Below, in pieces: positions 17,434 to 26,255 of a stretch of 46,243 nt of DNA. Each line of letters starts with the position of its first letter. The stretch's first letter is position 1. Source of the DNA: an uncultured Campylobacter sp. (lineage in GTDB: Bacteria; Campylobacterota; Campylobacteria; Campylobacterales; Campylobacteraceae); assembly GCF_937921625.1 (NCBI RefSeq), contig NZ_CAKZTI010000007.1, positions 1 to 46,243 on the forward strand, written 5' to 3'. The translations under genes were made by a program, and so were the position numbers. Under the pieces are notes generated by a model. That model was not told where the DNA came from, ran no database searches, and saw only the letters and a program-made list of their open reading frames with translations.

Positions 17434-18852
17434 ATGAAACAAGTTTTAATCATCGCAAGCGGAAAGTTTGCACGCCATTTTTTATCCAAAGTTTGTAAAA
17501 TCAAAGATGTCATCAGATCATATCGCGTCATAGCTAAAAATACGGATGCCGTGCCCGCAGAGCTTGAAAACGAGTCAAATTTTTCGGTCGAGATTTTTGA
17601 TCCTACTAGCATTGAGCGGTTGCGCGTGGTGCTAGTAGGGGAGGAATTTGACCGCTGCATAATGATAATGGAGGATGAATTTGACACTAAAGTAACGCTT
17701 GAAAATTTAAAGACGCTCGCTCCGGATTTAGAGCTTTATGTGGCTGATTTTTGGGGACTTTTGCGCGAAAATAAAAATGAAGCTCACGTAAAAATCGTAA
17801 ATACCCTTGCGCTAAATTCCTCGCGCTTCATCGGTTTTTTACCCGATAGCCCCGTTTTTGCTGATAATATCGGGCTTGGACGCGGAGAGATAATGGAGGT
17901 AAAAGTGCCCGTAGGAAGCTCGTTCGCGTATAAAAAAATCAGCACGCTTTCTAATGCCAAATATCAAATTCCGATGATCTACCGCCACAATAATTACATC
18001 GTAACGACGCCCGGCTCGCGGATATATCCGAATGATACGATCTTAGTCGTTGGTGAGCCTAGTGCGCTGCGAGCGGTGTTTGCTGAAGTAAAAAAGCAAA
18101 GCGGGCAATTTCCATCGCCGTTTGGGCTAAATATTTTCGCGCTAATCGATATGAAAAAAATGAGCGGTGACGAGATAGCTAGGACGGTTAGGGCGCTTGA
18201 GTTTTTGGATTTGCATATTAGAAATCATAAAATTTATTTAAGAATTTTAAATCCGCTGTTAAACGACGCTTTTAGCGAGCTTAAAGCGCTGTTTGAGCGA
18301 GATAAATTTGAAATTCTCATCGATTACTCGAGCGAGCTAAATTTAAAGCGCGACGTGAGCGAAAATAAAGCAGGCTTGGTAGTTTGCTCAAGCGGAGTTT
18401 TTGAGGCGAAAAAAGCAGCACTTAAAGCGCTTGAAATCCCCGTGCTAAGCCTTGGAGAGGGCGAGCTAAAAGATGTGCGTAAAAGCGTCGTGCTAAGTGC
18501 CGGCGAGCGGCTGCGCGAGGAATCGAGTATCGTCTTTGACATTAGCTCACAGCTAGGGCTAGACGTGTATTTGTATCTTTTCGGCGAGAGCGAAAAGGGC
18601 GAGTTTGCGCAAAGCTACGTGAGCTTATCGAAGCTTTTTAAGCAGAGTTTATTCGTGATTCCTTGCGAGCGACAAAATCCGATTTTAGCGTTAGGCAGCG
18701 AGCGAGATCTGCTGCAGTTCGTGCCATTTAATGATAGAATTTTGGCGCGCAAGCTCACATCTATTTTCAATCAGGATTTGGATCAGATGTATTTTAAACT
18801 CGGCAAAAATCATCAAATTTTCGTTCCGAGCGATTACGGGTATGAAAAGTAA
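17434..18852 (+). CDS. TrkA/RCK-domain protein (COG3400 type)
   Basis: A 472-residue cytoplasmic protein built like a potassium-channel or Trk regulatory subunit. The N-terminal Rossmann part begins VLIIASGKFARHFLSKV. A TrkA-C (RCK-C) domain covers about 150-220 (EIMEVKVPVGSSFAYKKIST through TILVVGEPSALRAVF). The C-terminal half is a second Rossmann-like region. No membrane segments are present, so it would act with a separate channel that is not in this window. Neighbouring aroB on the same strand is a conserved arrangement in campylobacters as I recall it. The start has GGAGAG upstream. Confidence 0.8.
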   Translation: MKQVLIIASGKFARHFLSKVCKIKDVIRSYRVIAKNTDAVPAELENESNFSVEIFDPTSIERLRVVLVGEEFDRCIMIMEDEFDTKVTLENLKTLAPDLELYVADFWGLLRENKNEAHVKIVNTLALNSSRFIGFLPDSPVFADNIGLGRGEIMEVKVPVGSSFAYKKISTLSNAKYQIPMIYRHNNYIVTTPGSRIYPNDTILVVGEPSALRAVFAEVKKQSGQFPSPFGLNIFALIDMKKMSGDEIARTVRALEFLDLHIRNHKIYLRILNPLLNDAFSELKALFERDKFEILIDYSSELNLKRDVSENKAGLVVCSSGVFEAKKAALKALEIPVLSLGEGELKDVRKSVVLSAGERLREESSIVFDISSQLGLDVYLYLFGESEKGEFAQSYVSLSKLFKQSLFVIPCERQNPILALGSERDLLQFVPFNDRILARKLTSIFNQDLDQMYFKLGKNHQIFVPSDYGYEK

Positions 18853-18895
18853 TCGAAATTTATGTTACAATTACCCAAAAATCAAAGGCTAGCGT

Positions 18896-19927
18896 ATGAA
18901 AATCGATCTTAATTTAGGTAAAAAATACAGCGTTTTTATCGACGAATTGCAAGAGATCAAACTTAAAGGCAAGGTAGCGATCATCACAAATCCCAAAGTA
19001 GGGGGGCTGTGGCTTGATTTCTTACTGCAGCGGCTAGATTGCGAGCAAAAATTTATCATCACGATCCCAGACGGCGAGGAGTATAAAAATACCGCGAGCG
19101 TGGAGCAAATTTTAGAGCAGCTTTTTAGCTCCAAGCTTGATCGCAAAAGCACGCTCATCGCTCTTGGCGGTGGTGTCATTAGCGATATAACGGGCTTTTG
19201 CGCGAGCATTTATGAGCGCGGCATCGATTTTATCAATATTCCGACGACCCTGCTAGCGCAAGTAGATGCGAGCGTCGGCGGTAAGACTGGCGTAAATAAT
19301 CGTTTCGGTAAAAATTTAATCGGCTCCTTTTATCAACCGCGAGCGGTTTATTGCGAGAGCAAATTTTTATCGACGCTTCCTGCGCGGGAGTTTGCCGCAG
19401 GCGTTGCGGAGGCTGTAAAGATGGCTGTATGCTTTGATGTCGAACTATTTAAATTTTTCGAAACGCACGATCTGAAAAGCGCCGATGAAATTTCGCACGT
19501 AATCGCTCGTTGCGTGGAGATTAAAGCGGGCATCGTAGAGCGTGATGAGCGCGAAAGCGGCGTGCGTGCGGTGTTAAACTACGGACACACCTTTGCTCAC
19601 GCTATCGAAAAAATTACTAATTATAAAAAATTTTTGCACGGCGAGGCTGTGGCGATTGGCATGGTGATGGCAAACGCGCTAGCGCGCCGTCTCGGCAAGC
19701 TAAGCGGCGAACAGGAGGAGCAGATCCGCAAAGTGCTTCAAAAATTTGCGCTTCCGATAAAATTCCACGTAGAGGATGCGGCGGAATTTTACGAGCTGTT
19801 TTTTCTCGATAAAAAGAGCGAAAACGGCAAGATAAAATTTATCCTGCCCGACGGCATCGGTAAATTCTACGCTTCCAAAGAGATCGCAAAAGATGAAGTA
19901 ATCGCAGCGCTGAAAGAGTTTGAATGA
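18896..19927 (+). CDS. aroB: 3-dehydroquinate synthase
   Basis: Second enzyme of the shikimate pathway, converting DAHP to 3-dehydroquinate with NAD and a divalent metal. The 343-residue sequence shows the NAD-binding ALGGGVISDITGF (about 89-101), PTTLLAQVDASVGGKTGVN and the metal-ligand segments LNYGHTFAHAIE and LHGEAVAIGM. The stop overlaps the start of the next gene by four bases, giving coupled translation with the MscS gene. Confidence 0.96.
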   Translation: MKIDLNLGKKYSVFIDELQEIKLKGKVAIITNPKVGGLWLDFLLQRLDCEQKFIITIPDGEEYKNTASVEQILEQLFSSKLDRKSTLIALGGGVISDITGFCASIYERGIDFINIPTTLLAQVDASVGGKTGVNNRFGKNLIGSFYQPRAVYCESKFLSTLPAREFAAGVAEAVKMAVCFDVELFKFFETHDLKSADEISHVIARCVEIKAGIVERDERESGVRAVLNYGHTFAHAIEKITNYKKFLHGEAVAIGMVMANALARRLGKLSGEQEEQIRKVLQKFALPIKFHVEDAAEFYELFFLDKKSENGKIKFILPDGIGKFYASKEIAKDEVIAALKEFE

Positions 19928-21633
19928 GAGCGCTTGCAGCTATTTTTTTGATTTTTAATCTTGCATTTTGCGAGGCAAATTCTACGCTCTCCGCCGCACA
20001 TACGCGCTTAGAATCTAACGCTAGCTCTGCCGCTGGTGAGAAGAAAGATGAAAATTCTAAGCTATCCGCGTCGCTAAAAGATCAGATCCGTGTTATTGAC
20101 GATGAGATCAAAAACAATATCTGGATCTCGCGCTTTTCAAATTTCATCGGCTATCAAAATTTACAAAAGCAATCCAACCAGCTCGAAGCGGAGCTAAAAA
20201 AGAGCGCCGGCACCGATAAGATCGCAGAGATTCAAAAAAGACTTCGCGCCGTAAAAGAGCAGCTCATACTGCTAAAAGAGTATGAAAAATCTCCGTTTTT
20301 AGATATCATCGCGATGCCTGAAACTCCCGAGCCTGCGCGCATTACAAATCCTTTTTCGATAATTTCCGGTTTTTCTACGATTAGAAATTTGCAAGCTCAA
20401 AAGATGGAGCAGAAAAACGCCATCGAAAATATTAAAGCTTTAATCGATAAACTTGAAGCAAAAAGGGCGCTATATGAGCGTTTGATGCAGATTGATACGG
20501 ACGCAAGCGCTGCGGCGGAGCTTAAAAGCTTAGATTACGAGCTTGGCGAGTTCAGCTCCGCGTACGAGATCGCGCAGACTACGTACGACGTTTACGAAAA
20601 AAAGATCAACTCTCAAATCGCCGTGCAGACCGCCGATATAAAAGCTCAAATCAAGCGCGCGGGAAACATCGCCGTATGGATACTCATAGTCATCGCGCTG
20701 TCGTTTTTCTGCAAGGTAGTGGCGAAAAAATATATCAAAAACGACGAGAATTTTTATATCGTAAATAAAGCTATCAACGTTTTAAATTTCACCCTGATTG
20801 CGCTGATACTGCTCTTTTCTTACATCGAGAATATGACGCACTTCGTGACGGTTCTTGGCTTTGCCTCGGCAGGTCTTGCGATTGCGATGAAAGATATGTT
20901 TATGAGCTCCTTAGGCTGGCTTACGATCGTGCTTGGCGGCAGCTTTCGCGTGGGCGATCGTATCAGAGTGCATAAAAATGGCGAGACCTACGTAGGCGAT
21001 ATCATCGATATTTCAGTGCTTAGGATGACGATTTTTGAGGACGTCACTATGACTACGTGGAGAGAAAATAAACGCGCAGGCAGGGTAATTTTCATACCGA
21101 ATAATTATATTTTTACCGATCTTATCTCAAACTACACCCATAGCGGACTTAAGACCGTCTGGGACGGCATCAGCATACTTTTAACATTTGATAGCAACCA
21201 TAAAAAGGCGATGTATCTCATAAAAAACATCGTACGGAAGTATTCCAAAGGCTACACCGACATCGCCAAAAAGCAGATGGGCAAGCTTCGTTCGCAATAC
21301 AGCATCAAAAATCCAAACGTCGAGCCTAGAATTTTTAGCTTTTTTGAGCCATACGGCATTGAAATTTCGGTTTGGTATATGACGAACTCTTACGCTACGC
21401 TCGGGCTTCGCAGCAACATCTCGGCTGAAATTTTAGACGCCCTAAGAAGCGAGCCCGACATCAAGATCGCCTATCCTGCTTATACGCTTTTTAACGGCAA
21501 AAATTATGCGGCTGCGGGCGGAAATTTTGCGGCGCAAGATCTCGGCTCCGAGCAGCAAGGCTCACAAAATTTAAACGCAGCGGCGCAGGGTGCGGGCTTT
21601 GCCGCAGGAAGCGGATCGGGGAGCGAAATTTGA
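19924..21633 (+). CDS. MscS-family mechanosensitive channel
   Basis: A 569-residue inner-membrane channel that would open on membrane tension to release solutes. A signal-like N terminus (LAAIFLIFNLAFCEA) is followed by a long periplasmic coiled-coil region (about 45-230). The pore part then has helices VWILIVIALSFFCKVV and INVLNFTLIALILLFSYI, and a TM3-like segment FASAGLAIAMKDMFMSSLGW running into the beta domain (GGSFRVGDRIRV). The last 40 residues are a Gly/Ala/Gln-rich tail of low complexity. The ATG overlaps the aroB stop by four bases, and the next gene starts at TTGA over its own stop. Confidence 0.9.
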   Translation: MRALAAIFLIFNLAFCEANSTLSAAHTRLESNASSAAGEKKDENSKLSASLKDQIRVIDDEIKNNIWISRFSNFIGYQNLQKQSNQLEAELKKSAGTDKIAEIQKRLRAVKEQLILLKEYEKSPFLDIIAMPETPEPARITNPFSIISGFSTIRNLQAQKMEQKNAIENIKALIDKLEAKRALYERLMQIDTDASAAAELKSLDYELGEFSSAYEIAQTTYDVYEKKINSQIAVQTADIKAQIKRAGNIAVWILIVIALSFFCKVVAKKYIKNDENFYIVNKAINVLNFTLIALILLFSYIENMTHFVTVLGFASAGLAIAMKDMFMSSLGWLTIVLGGSFRVGDRIRVHKNGETYVGDIIDISVLRMTIFEDVTMTTWRENKRAGRVIFIPNNYIFTDLISNYTHSGLKTVWDGISILLTFDSNHKKAMYLIKNIVRKYSKGYTDIAKKQMGKLRSQYSIKNPNVEPRIFSFFEPYGIEISVWYMTNSYATLGLRSNISAEILDALRSEPDIKIAYPAYTLFNGKNYAAAGGNFAAQDLGSEQQGSQNLNAAAQGAGFAAGSGSGSEI

Positions 21634-22862
21634 AAATTTATTTTAAAACGTTTGGATGCCGCACAAATATCTACGACACGCAGCTTATCAAAAGTAACCT
21701 CAAATCGGGCGAGATCACGCACGACGAGCAGGGCGCGGACGTAGTCGTGATAAACTCCTGCACCGTTACGAACGGCGCTGACGCAGACGTGCGAAACTAC
21801 GTAAATAAGATGAACCGCCTCGGTAAAAAGATATTGCTAACCGGCTGCGGCGCGGTTTCGCGCGGCGAGGAGCTGTATAAAAGCGGCGCGGTCTTCGGCG
21901 TGTTCGGGATGTCGCAAAAGGAAAAAATCGACGAGTTTTTGGGCTTGGAGTCGAAATTTTACGATATCGGCGATCTAAGTAGCGTCGAAAAAAGCTTAGT
22001 AAGCGACTACGAGGATCACACCAAAGCCTTTATTAAAATTCAAGAAGGGTGCGATTTTAACTGCAGCTACTGCATAATCCCCTCGGTGCGCGGCCGCTCG
22101 CGCAGCAGCTCTGAAGACGCGATCTTAAAAGAGGCGGCGAGCCTTGCCGCAAACGGCTTTAGCGAGATCGTGCTAACGGGCACCAATATCGGAAGCTACG
22201 GCAAAGCCATGGGCACGAGCCTGGGCGCGCTGCTTCAAAAACTGGGCGCGATACGCGGAATTCGACGCATTCGCCTAGGCAGCATCGAGCCCTCGCAGAT
22301 CGATGCGAGCTTTCGCGAAATTTTATCCGAGCCCTGGCTGGAGCGGCATCTGCATATCGCGCTTCAGCACACTTCGCAAAAGATGCTAAGCATAATGCGC
22401 CGCCGAAATTCCGCGCTGAGGGATTTGGAGCTTTTTTGCGAGCTTGCGGAGCGCGGGTTTGCGCTGGGGACAGACTTTATCGTCGCGCATCCGGGCGAAA
22501 GCGAAGAGATTTGGCTCGAAGCGGTAGAAAATTTCAAAAAATTCCCGCTCACGCATCTGCACGCCTTTATCTTTTCGCCGCGGCAAGGGACCGCCTCGGC
22601 ATCGCTAAAAGGCCGCATAGACGGCAAAACGGCGAAGGCGCGGCTGAAGATGCTGCAAAACATAACGGCGCTGAATAATTATAAATTTCGCCTCTCGCAC
22701 AAGGTGCCGCTAAATGTGCTGATCGAGCGGAAAAATGGAGAGTTTTATGAAGGATATGATCAATTTTATGATAAAATTTGGATCAAAAGCGATGAGGATT
22801 TGTCGAAAAAATGGATGGAGATAAGAGATTATGAGGTTAAATTTGATGGAAATTTTGCATAA
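21630..22862 (+). CDS. mtaB: tRNA t6A37 methylthiotransferase MtaB
   Basis: Radical-SAM enzyme that adds a methylthio group to t6A at position 37 of ANN-decoding tRNAs. The 410-residue protein uses a TTG start coupled to the MscS stop. The first iron-sulfur cluster ligands are C10, C44 and C73 in the N-terminal domain. The radical-SAM ligands are C141, C145 and C148 in GCDFNCSYCIIPSVRGRSRS. FGCRTN at the start and the TGTNIGSYG motif fit MtaB rather than MiaB or RimO. The C-terminal TRAM-like part is short. Confidence 0.93.
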   Translation: MKIYFKTFGCRTNIYDTQLIKSNLKSGEITHDEQGADVVVINSCTVTNGADADVRNYVNKMNRLGKKILLTGCGAVSRGEELYKSGAVFGVFGMSQKEKIDEFLGLESKFYDIGDLSSVEKSLVSDYEDHTKAFIKIQEGCDFNCSYCIIPSVRGRSRSSSEDAILKEAASLAANGFSEIVLTGTNIGSYGKAMGTSLGALLQKLGAIRGIRRIRLGSIEPSQIDASFREILSEPWLERHLHIALQHTSQKMLSIMRRRNSALRDLELFCELAERGFALGTDFIVAHPGESEEIWLEAVENFKKFPLTHLHAFIFSPRQGTASASLKGRIDGKTAKARLKMLQNITALNNYKFRLSHKVPLNVLIERKNGEFYEGYDQFYDKIWIKSDEDLSKKWMEIRDYEVKFDGNFA

Positions 22863-24612
22863 CATCAAAAAAAGCAAGCTAAATATAATTTTGATTTTTT
22901 TAGTGCTGCTTATCGTTTTGCTCTCGATCGTTTATTTTAAAGATGATTCGCGATACATCACCGAGCGCGAATTTAGCGAGCTAGTCCGCGCAGATCAGAT
23001 CAAGCGCGCGCATATCGAGGACGGCAATTTAAATTTTACCTACGACGGCAAACGCTATAAAATTTTAGTCGATCTCGTAGATCTTAAGGAGCTATCAAAT
23101 CACGCTCTAATCAGCAAAGAAAAGGATGATGGCACGAGCGGTATTAGCGCGATTTTGGTAATTTTTACATTCGCATTTTTTCTCTTCGTATATTATTTTG
23201 AAACCGTTTTGGCTAGACGCCGCAAGATGGACGGCGCCGCGCGTCAGAGCGCTAGCGCAAGCGGCGATCTCGGCGATCTTTCGCCAAGCGTTAGCGACGT
23301 GAGATTTAGCGACGTCGCGGGCATCAGCGAGGTTAAGGACGAACTCATAGAGATCGTAGATTTTTTAAAAAATCCCGCAAAATACCGAAATTTTGGCATC
23401 AAGCTGCCGAAAGGAATTTTAATGATCGGCGAACCCGGCGTCGGTAAAACGCTTATCGCAAAAGCCGTGGCCGGCGAGGCGGACGTGCCGTTTTTTTACC
23501 AAAGCGGCGCAAGCTTTGCCGAGGTCTTTGTAGGCGTCGGCGCTAGGCGGGTTCGCGAGCTGTTTGCGAAGGCTAAATCCTGTGCGCCCGCGATTATTTT
23601 TATCGACGAGATCGACGCGGTCGGCGGCAAGCGCGGTATCGGGCGCAACGACGAGCGAGAAGCGACGCTAAATCAGCTGCTGACCGAGATGGACGGGTTT
23701 GAGGAAAACAGCGGCGTGATGGTAATCGGCGCAACCAACAAAATAAATTTGATCGACGACGCGCTTCTGCGCTCGGGGCGCTTTGATAGGCGCGTTTTTA
23801 TCGGGCTTCCGAACTACAAAGACCGCATCGAAATTTTAAAAATTTACCTCGAGGGCAAAAGGTGTAGCGCAAATATCAACAAAGTAAGCCGCCTGTGCGT
23901 GGGCTTTAGCGGCGCTGGAGTAGCGACGCTGGTAAATGAAGCGGCGATCAACGCTCTTAAGCGCGGCAGCGATACGATCGAGCTTAGCGATTTTGAAAAC
24001 GTGCGAATGAGGGTCTTTTACGGCGTGCAAAAAAGTAGAATTCTAACTGAATACGAAAAGGAGATCCAGGCGTTCTATCAGGGCGCAAAGGCGCTTAGCG
24101 CGTATTGGTATTCGTTTGATTTCGAAAAGATCGAGCTTTTAAACGATAAATTTTTAAACGAGGATTTCGAGATCGAATCCAAAACGCAAATTTTAAATCA
24201 AATCAAAGTGCTTTTAAGCGGCATGGCGGCGCTACAGATCCATAAAAACGACGCTTTTTCAAATTCCGCTAGTGACGTAAAGCAGGCTATCGCGCTGGCG
24301 CAAAAGATGGTTTTTGAGCTCGCGATGGGCGATAGTTTCACTCCTAGCGCGCAGAGCGTGAATAAAATTTTGCAAGATTGCTACGACGAGGTAAGCGAGA
24401 TAATCCGTACGATGCAGGATAAGCTAAATCAAATTTCAAAGCAAATTTTCGTCTATGAGTTCATAACTTTCGAGGATGTTCAAAAGATCTGCGAATCTGA
24501 TGGTGTGGAGCAAGAGGGCGCTTCTGCGCAGGAGCAAAATTTGCAAAAGCTGGAAAAAGATAGCGAAAGCTCTGAAGAAAAGCCGCAAGACGGCACGCTA
24601 AATTTTGATTAA
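22831..24612 (+). CDS. FtsH-like membrane AAA ATPase lacking the zinc-protease motif
   Basis: A 593-residue inner-membrane protein with full FtsH layout. It has two N-terminal membrane helices (about 16-35 and 108-126) around a small periplasmic part, then an AAA module. The AAA module has Walker A GEPGVGKT (200-207), Walker B IIFIDEID, pore segment VFVGVGARRVREL and the arginine-finger region LLRSGRFDRR. A C-terminal helical domain follows. Where FtsH has HEAGH this protein reads YQGAK (416-420), so both zinc histidines and the catalytic glutamate are missing, although an Asp in SASDVKQA is kept near the third ligand position. It is therefore probably not a protease and may act as an unfoldase or chaperone, perhaps together with a true FtsH elsewhere. 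It overlaps mtaB by 32 bases. ATG 22846 is an alternative start. Confidence 0.85.
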   Translation: MRLNLMEILHNIKKSKLNIILIFLVLLIVLLSIVYFKDDSRYITEREFSELVRADQIKRAHIEDGNLNFTYDGKRYKILVDLVDLKELSNHALISKEKDDGTSGISAILVIFTFAFFLFVYYFETVLARRRKMDGAARQSASASGDLGDLSPSVSDVRFSDVAGISEVKDELIEIVDFLKNPAKYRNFGIKLPKGILMIGEPGVGKTLIAKAVAGEADVPFFYQSGASFAEVFVGVGARRVRELFAKAKSCAPAIIFIDEIDAVGGKRGIGRNDEREATLNQLLTEMDGFEENSGVMVIGATNKINLIDDALLRSGRFDRRVFIGLPNYKDRIEILKIYLEGKRCSANINKVSRLCVGFSGAGVATLVNEAAINALKRGSDTIELSDFENVRMRVFYGVQKSRILTEYEKEIQAFYQGAKALSAYWYSFDFEKIELLNDKFLNEDFEIESKTQILNQIKVLLSGMAALQIHKNDAFSNSASDVKQAIALAQKMVFELAMGDSFTPSAQSVNKILQDCYDEVSEIIRTMQDKLNQISKQIFVYEFITFEDVQKICESDGVEQEGASAQEQNLQKLEKDSESSEEKPQDGTLNFD

Positions 24613-24641
24613 ATTTTAAAATTCCAATAAAGGAGAGGAAA

Positions 24642-25169
24642 ATGGTAAAAATAGGTGTTTTAACGATAAGTGATCGCGCCAGCGGTGGCGTTTACGAGGA
24701 TTTAGGAGGCAAAGAGATAATTGCCGTGATGGATGATTGGCTAACTTGCGAGAAAGAGTATTTTTATGAAATTGTCCCCGATGAGCTAGAGCTGATCAAA
24801 GATAAGCTGATTTATCTTTGCGATGAAGCGGGTTGTGATTTGGTGCTAACTACGGGCGGTACGGGTCCTGCTCCACGCGATGTAACGCCTGAAGCGACCG
24901 AGGCGGTAAGTGAGAAATTAATGCCAGGCTTTGGCGAACTAATGCGCGCAGAAAGCCAAAAGATCGTGCCTACGGCAATTTTATCGCGTCAGATAGCAGC
25001 GATCCGCAAAAAATCTCTGATTATAAATTTACCGGGTAATCCAAAAGCGATTAAAGAGTGCCTTCTGCCAGTGTTTCCTGCCGTGCCGTATTGTATTGAT
25101 TTAATGGGAGGAAATTACATAACAGCGGATGAAAATAAGATAAAAATATTTCGCCCTAAACGCAAATAA
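24642..25169 (+). CDS. mog: Molybdopterin adenylyltransferase
   Basis: Adenylates molybdopterin before molybdate insertion, in molybdenum- or tungsten-cofactor synthesis. The 175-residue protein begins VKIGVLTISDRASGGVYEDL and carries the signature LTTGGTGPAPRDVTPEAT, with LPGNPKAIKECL near the C terminus. A strong AAAGGAGAGG site precedes the ATG. It precedes the metal cluster at 25235 by 65 bases on the same strand; a functional link is not evident. Confidence 0.94.
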   Translation: MVKIGVLTISDRASGGVYEDLGGKEIIAVMDDWLTCEKEYFYEIVPDELELIKDKLIYLCDEAGCDLVLTTGGTGPAPRDVTPEATEAVSEKLMPGFGELMRAESQKIVPTAILSRQIAAIRKKSLIINLPGNPKAIKECLLPVFPAVPYCIDLMGGNYITADENKIKIFRPKRK

Positions 25170-25234
25170 TTCGCAAAATTTAGCAGGAATTAAATGATTT
25201 ATGATATTATTTGGGCGCAAATTTAAGGAAAAAT

Positions 25235-25552
25235 ATGAAAATAAATCACAACGATATTTTGGAATTTCATAAGTATTTTAGCAAAATCAGCCACAGCAAA
25301 GGTCGTATTCGTATCCGCGTAAGTCCCAAAATTAGGGAGTTGCGAGATAGCGTGAGCGAGGAGAGCCTGAAGGCTAAAATAGCTGCAATTCGCGGGATAA
25401 AAGAGTATAAATTTAACTCTCTAATCGGCTCGCTGACGATTCACTACGACGAAAATATTTTTCCGATGCACCTTTGGGAGCAGTTTTTAAGCGGCATCAG
25501 TTCGCCTGAGCTAATAGCGCTCGTAAATTCCAATATAGAGGCGATTTCTTGA
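25235..25552 (+). CDS. Small HMA-2-like protein without CxxC (FezC-like candidate)
   Basis: A 105-residue cytoplasmic protein. From ATG 25235 (AAGGA site six bases upstream; a TTG at 25211 is in frame but has no such site) it reads MKINHNDILEFHKYF, then SHSKGRIRIRVSPKI and, near the end, FNSLIGSLTIHYDENIFP. This is the fold pattern of a heavy-metal-associated domain, but the usual metal-binding CxxC is replaced by an Arg-rich RIRIRV strand. The same RxR and IGSL features recur in the N-terminal domain of the P-type ATPase at 27540, which ties the two genes together. It is the first gene of a seven-gene cluster. Its metal, if any, is unknown. Confidence 0.75.
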   Translation: MKINHNDILEFHKYFSKISHSKGRIRIRVSPKIRELRDSVSEESLKAKIAAIRGIKEYKFNSLIGSLTIHYDENIFPMHLWEQFLSGISSPELIALVNSNIEAIS

Positions 25553-26160
25553 GCGAAGAAGCATTACGTAGTACCAAAAAATCGCGTAGAATTTCTAATA
25601 AATCTCGGAATTTAAATGAGGCACAAATTGCAGATATTGCTCTTTTGCTCGAAAAAGAGGCACAAATTTTGCAGTTTTATTCGCTGGGCGCAGTTAAATT
25701 TCAAGATAAAAAGTTAGGAGAGATTCTATCTTTACGAGCTGGATTACTTGAGCGGGTGTTAGACTTTGCAAATTCTTGTGAGCTTGGCGTTACGCCTCCT
25801 GAAAATAGCAGTGAGGCACTAGCTGTAAAAGATATGAATGAGTTTTTGGCTTCGGCACTTTTGATAGAAAAAAGCTCTATGATGTTTTATGACGATTTAA
25901 TTAATTCGTGTAAGAACGCGGAATTTAAAGAGCTGCTGTATAAGGCGCAGGCGGTTTCGTATAATGAAATTTTGCCGATTTTAAAGGAATTAAATTCTAA
26001 ATACGAGGCTGATTTAAATTCTTTGAATTTCGCTGATTTATTAAATGAAATTTTAAAAAATCCGCAGGAATTAGAGCGGATATTTCAAAAATACGATTTG
26101 CAAAATATCTTAAATAGCGCATTTTCTAATTTAATTAAAGGAATTTTGCAGAAAAATTAA
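25549..26160 (+). CDS. Ferritin-like helical protein, ligands incomplete
   Basis: A 203-residue, all-helical soluble protein, with a TTG start overlapping the previous stop and GAGG seven bases upstream. After a basic N terminus (residues 8-20) come helices with the ferritin/rubrerythrin rhythm: LLEKEAQILQFYS (33-45), KLGEILSLRAGLLERV (55-70), LLIEKSSMMFYDDL (104-117) and AQAVSYNEILPILKEL (133-148). The paired pattern ExxxxxFY appears twice, as in four-helix ferritin-like folds. The usual ExxH di-iron ligands are not clear, so iron binding is uncertain. A C-terminal extension (155-203) is helical. Its place between an HMA-like gene and a metal ATPase suits iron handling. Confidence in the fold is moderate. 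Confidence 0.55.
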   Translation: MSEEALRSTKKSRRISNKSRNLNEAQIADIALLLEKEAQILQFYSLGAVKFQDKKLGEILSLRAGLLERVLDFANSCELGVTPPENSSEALAVKDMNEFLASALLIEKSSMMFYDDLINSCKNAEFKELLYKAQAVSYNEILPILKELNSKYEADLNSLNFADLLNEILKNPQELERIFQKYDLQNILNSAFSNLIKGILQKN

Positions 26161-26209
26161 ATTAGGATTGCAAAAATCTAAAAAAGTCGCTATAATATCA
26201 AAATCTATG

Positions 26210-26235
26210 TAAAGTTGATAAAATGACTTTATAAT
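26210..26235 (+). promoter_or_regulatory. Internal promoter with palindromic operator in the metal cluster
   Basis: TAAAGT and ACTTTA (26210-26215 and 26226-26231) form a perfect inverted repeat with a 10-base centre. It overlaps the consensus -10 box TATAAT at 26230-26235. The predicted start site lies just before the AAGGAG ribosome site and the ATG at 26256. A repressor bound here would block the promoter. The regulator is unknown. Confidence 0.4.
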
Positions 26236-26255
26236 CTTAACACAAGGAGAATGAA

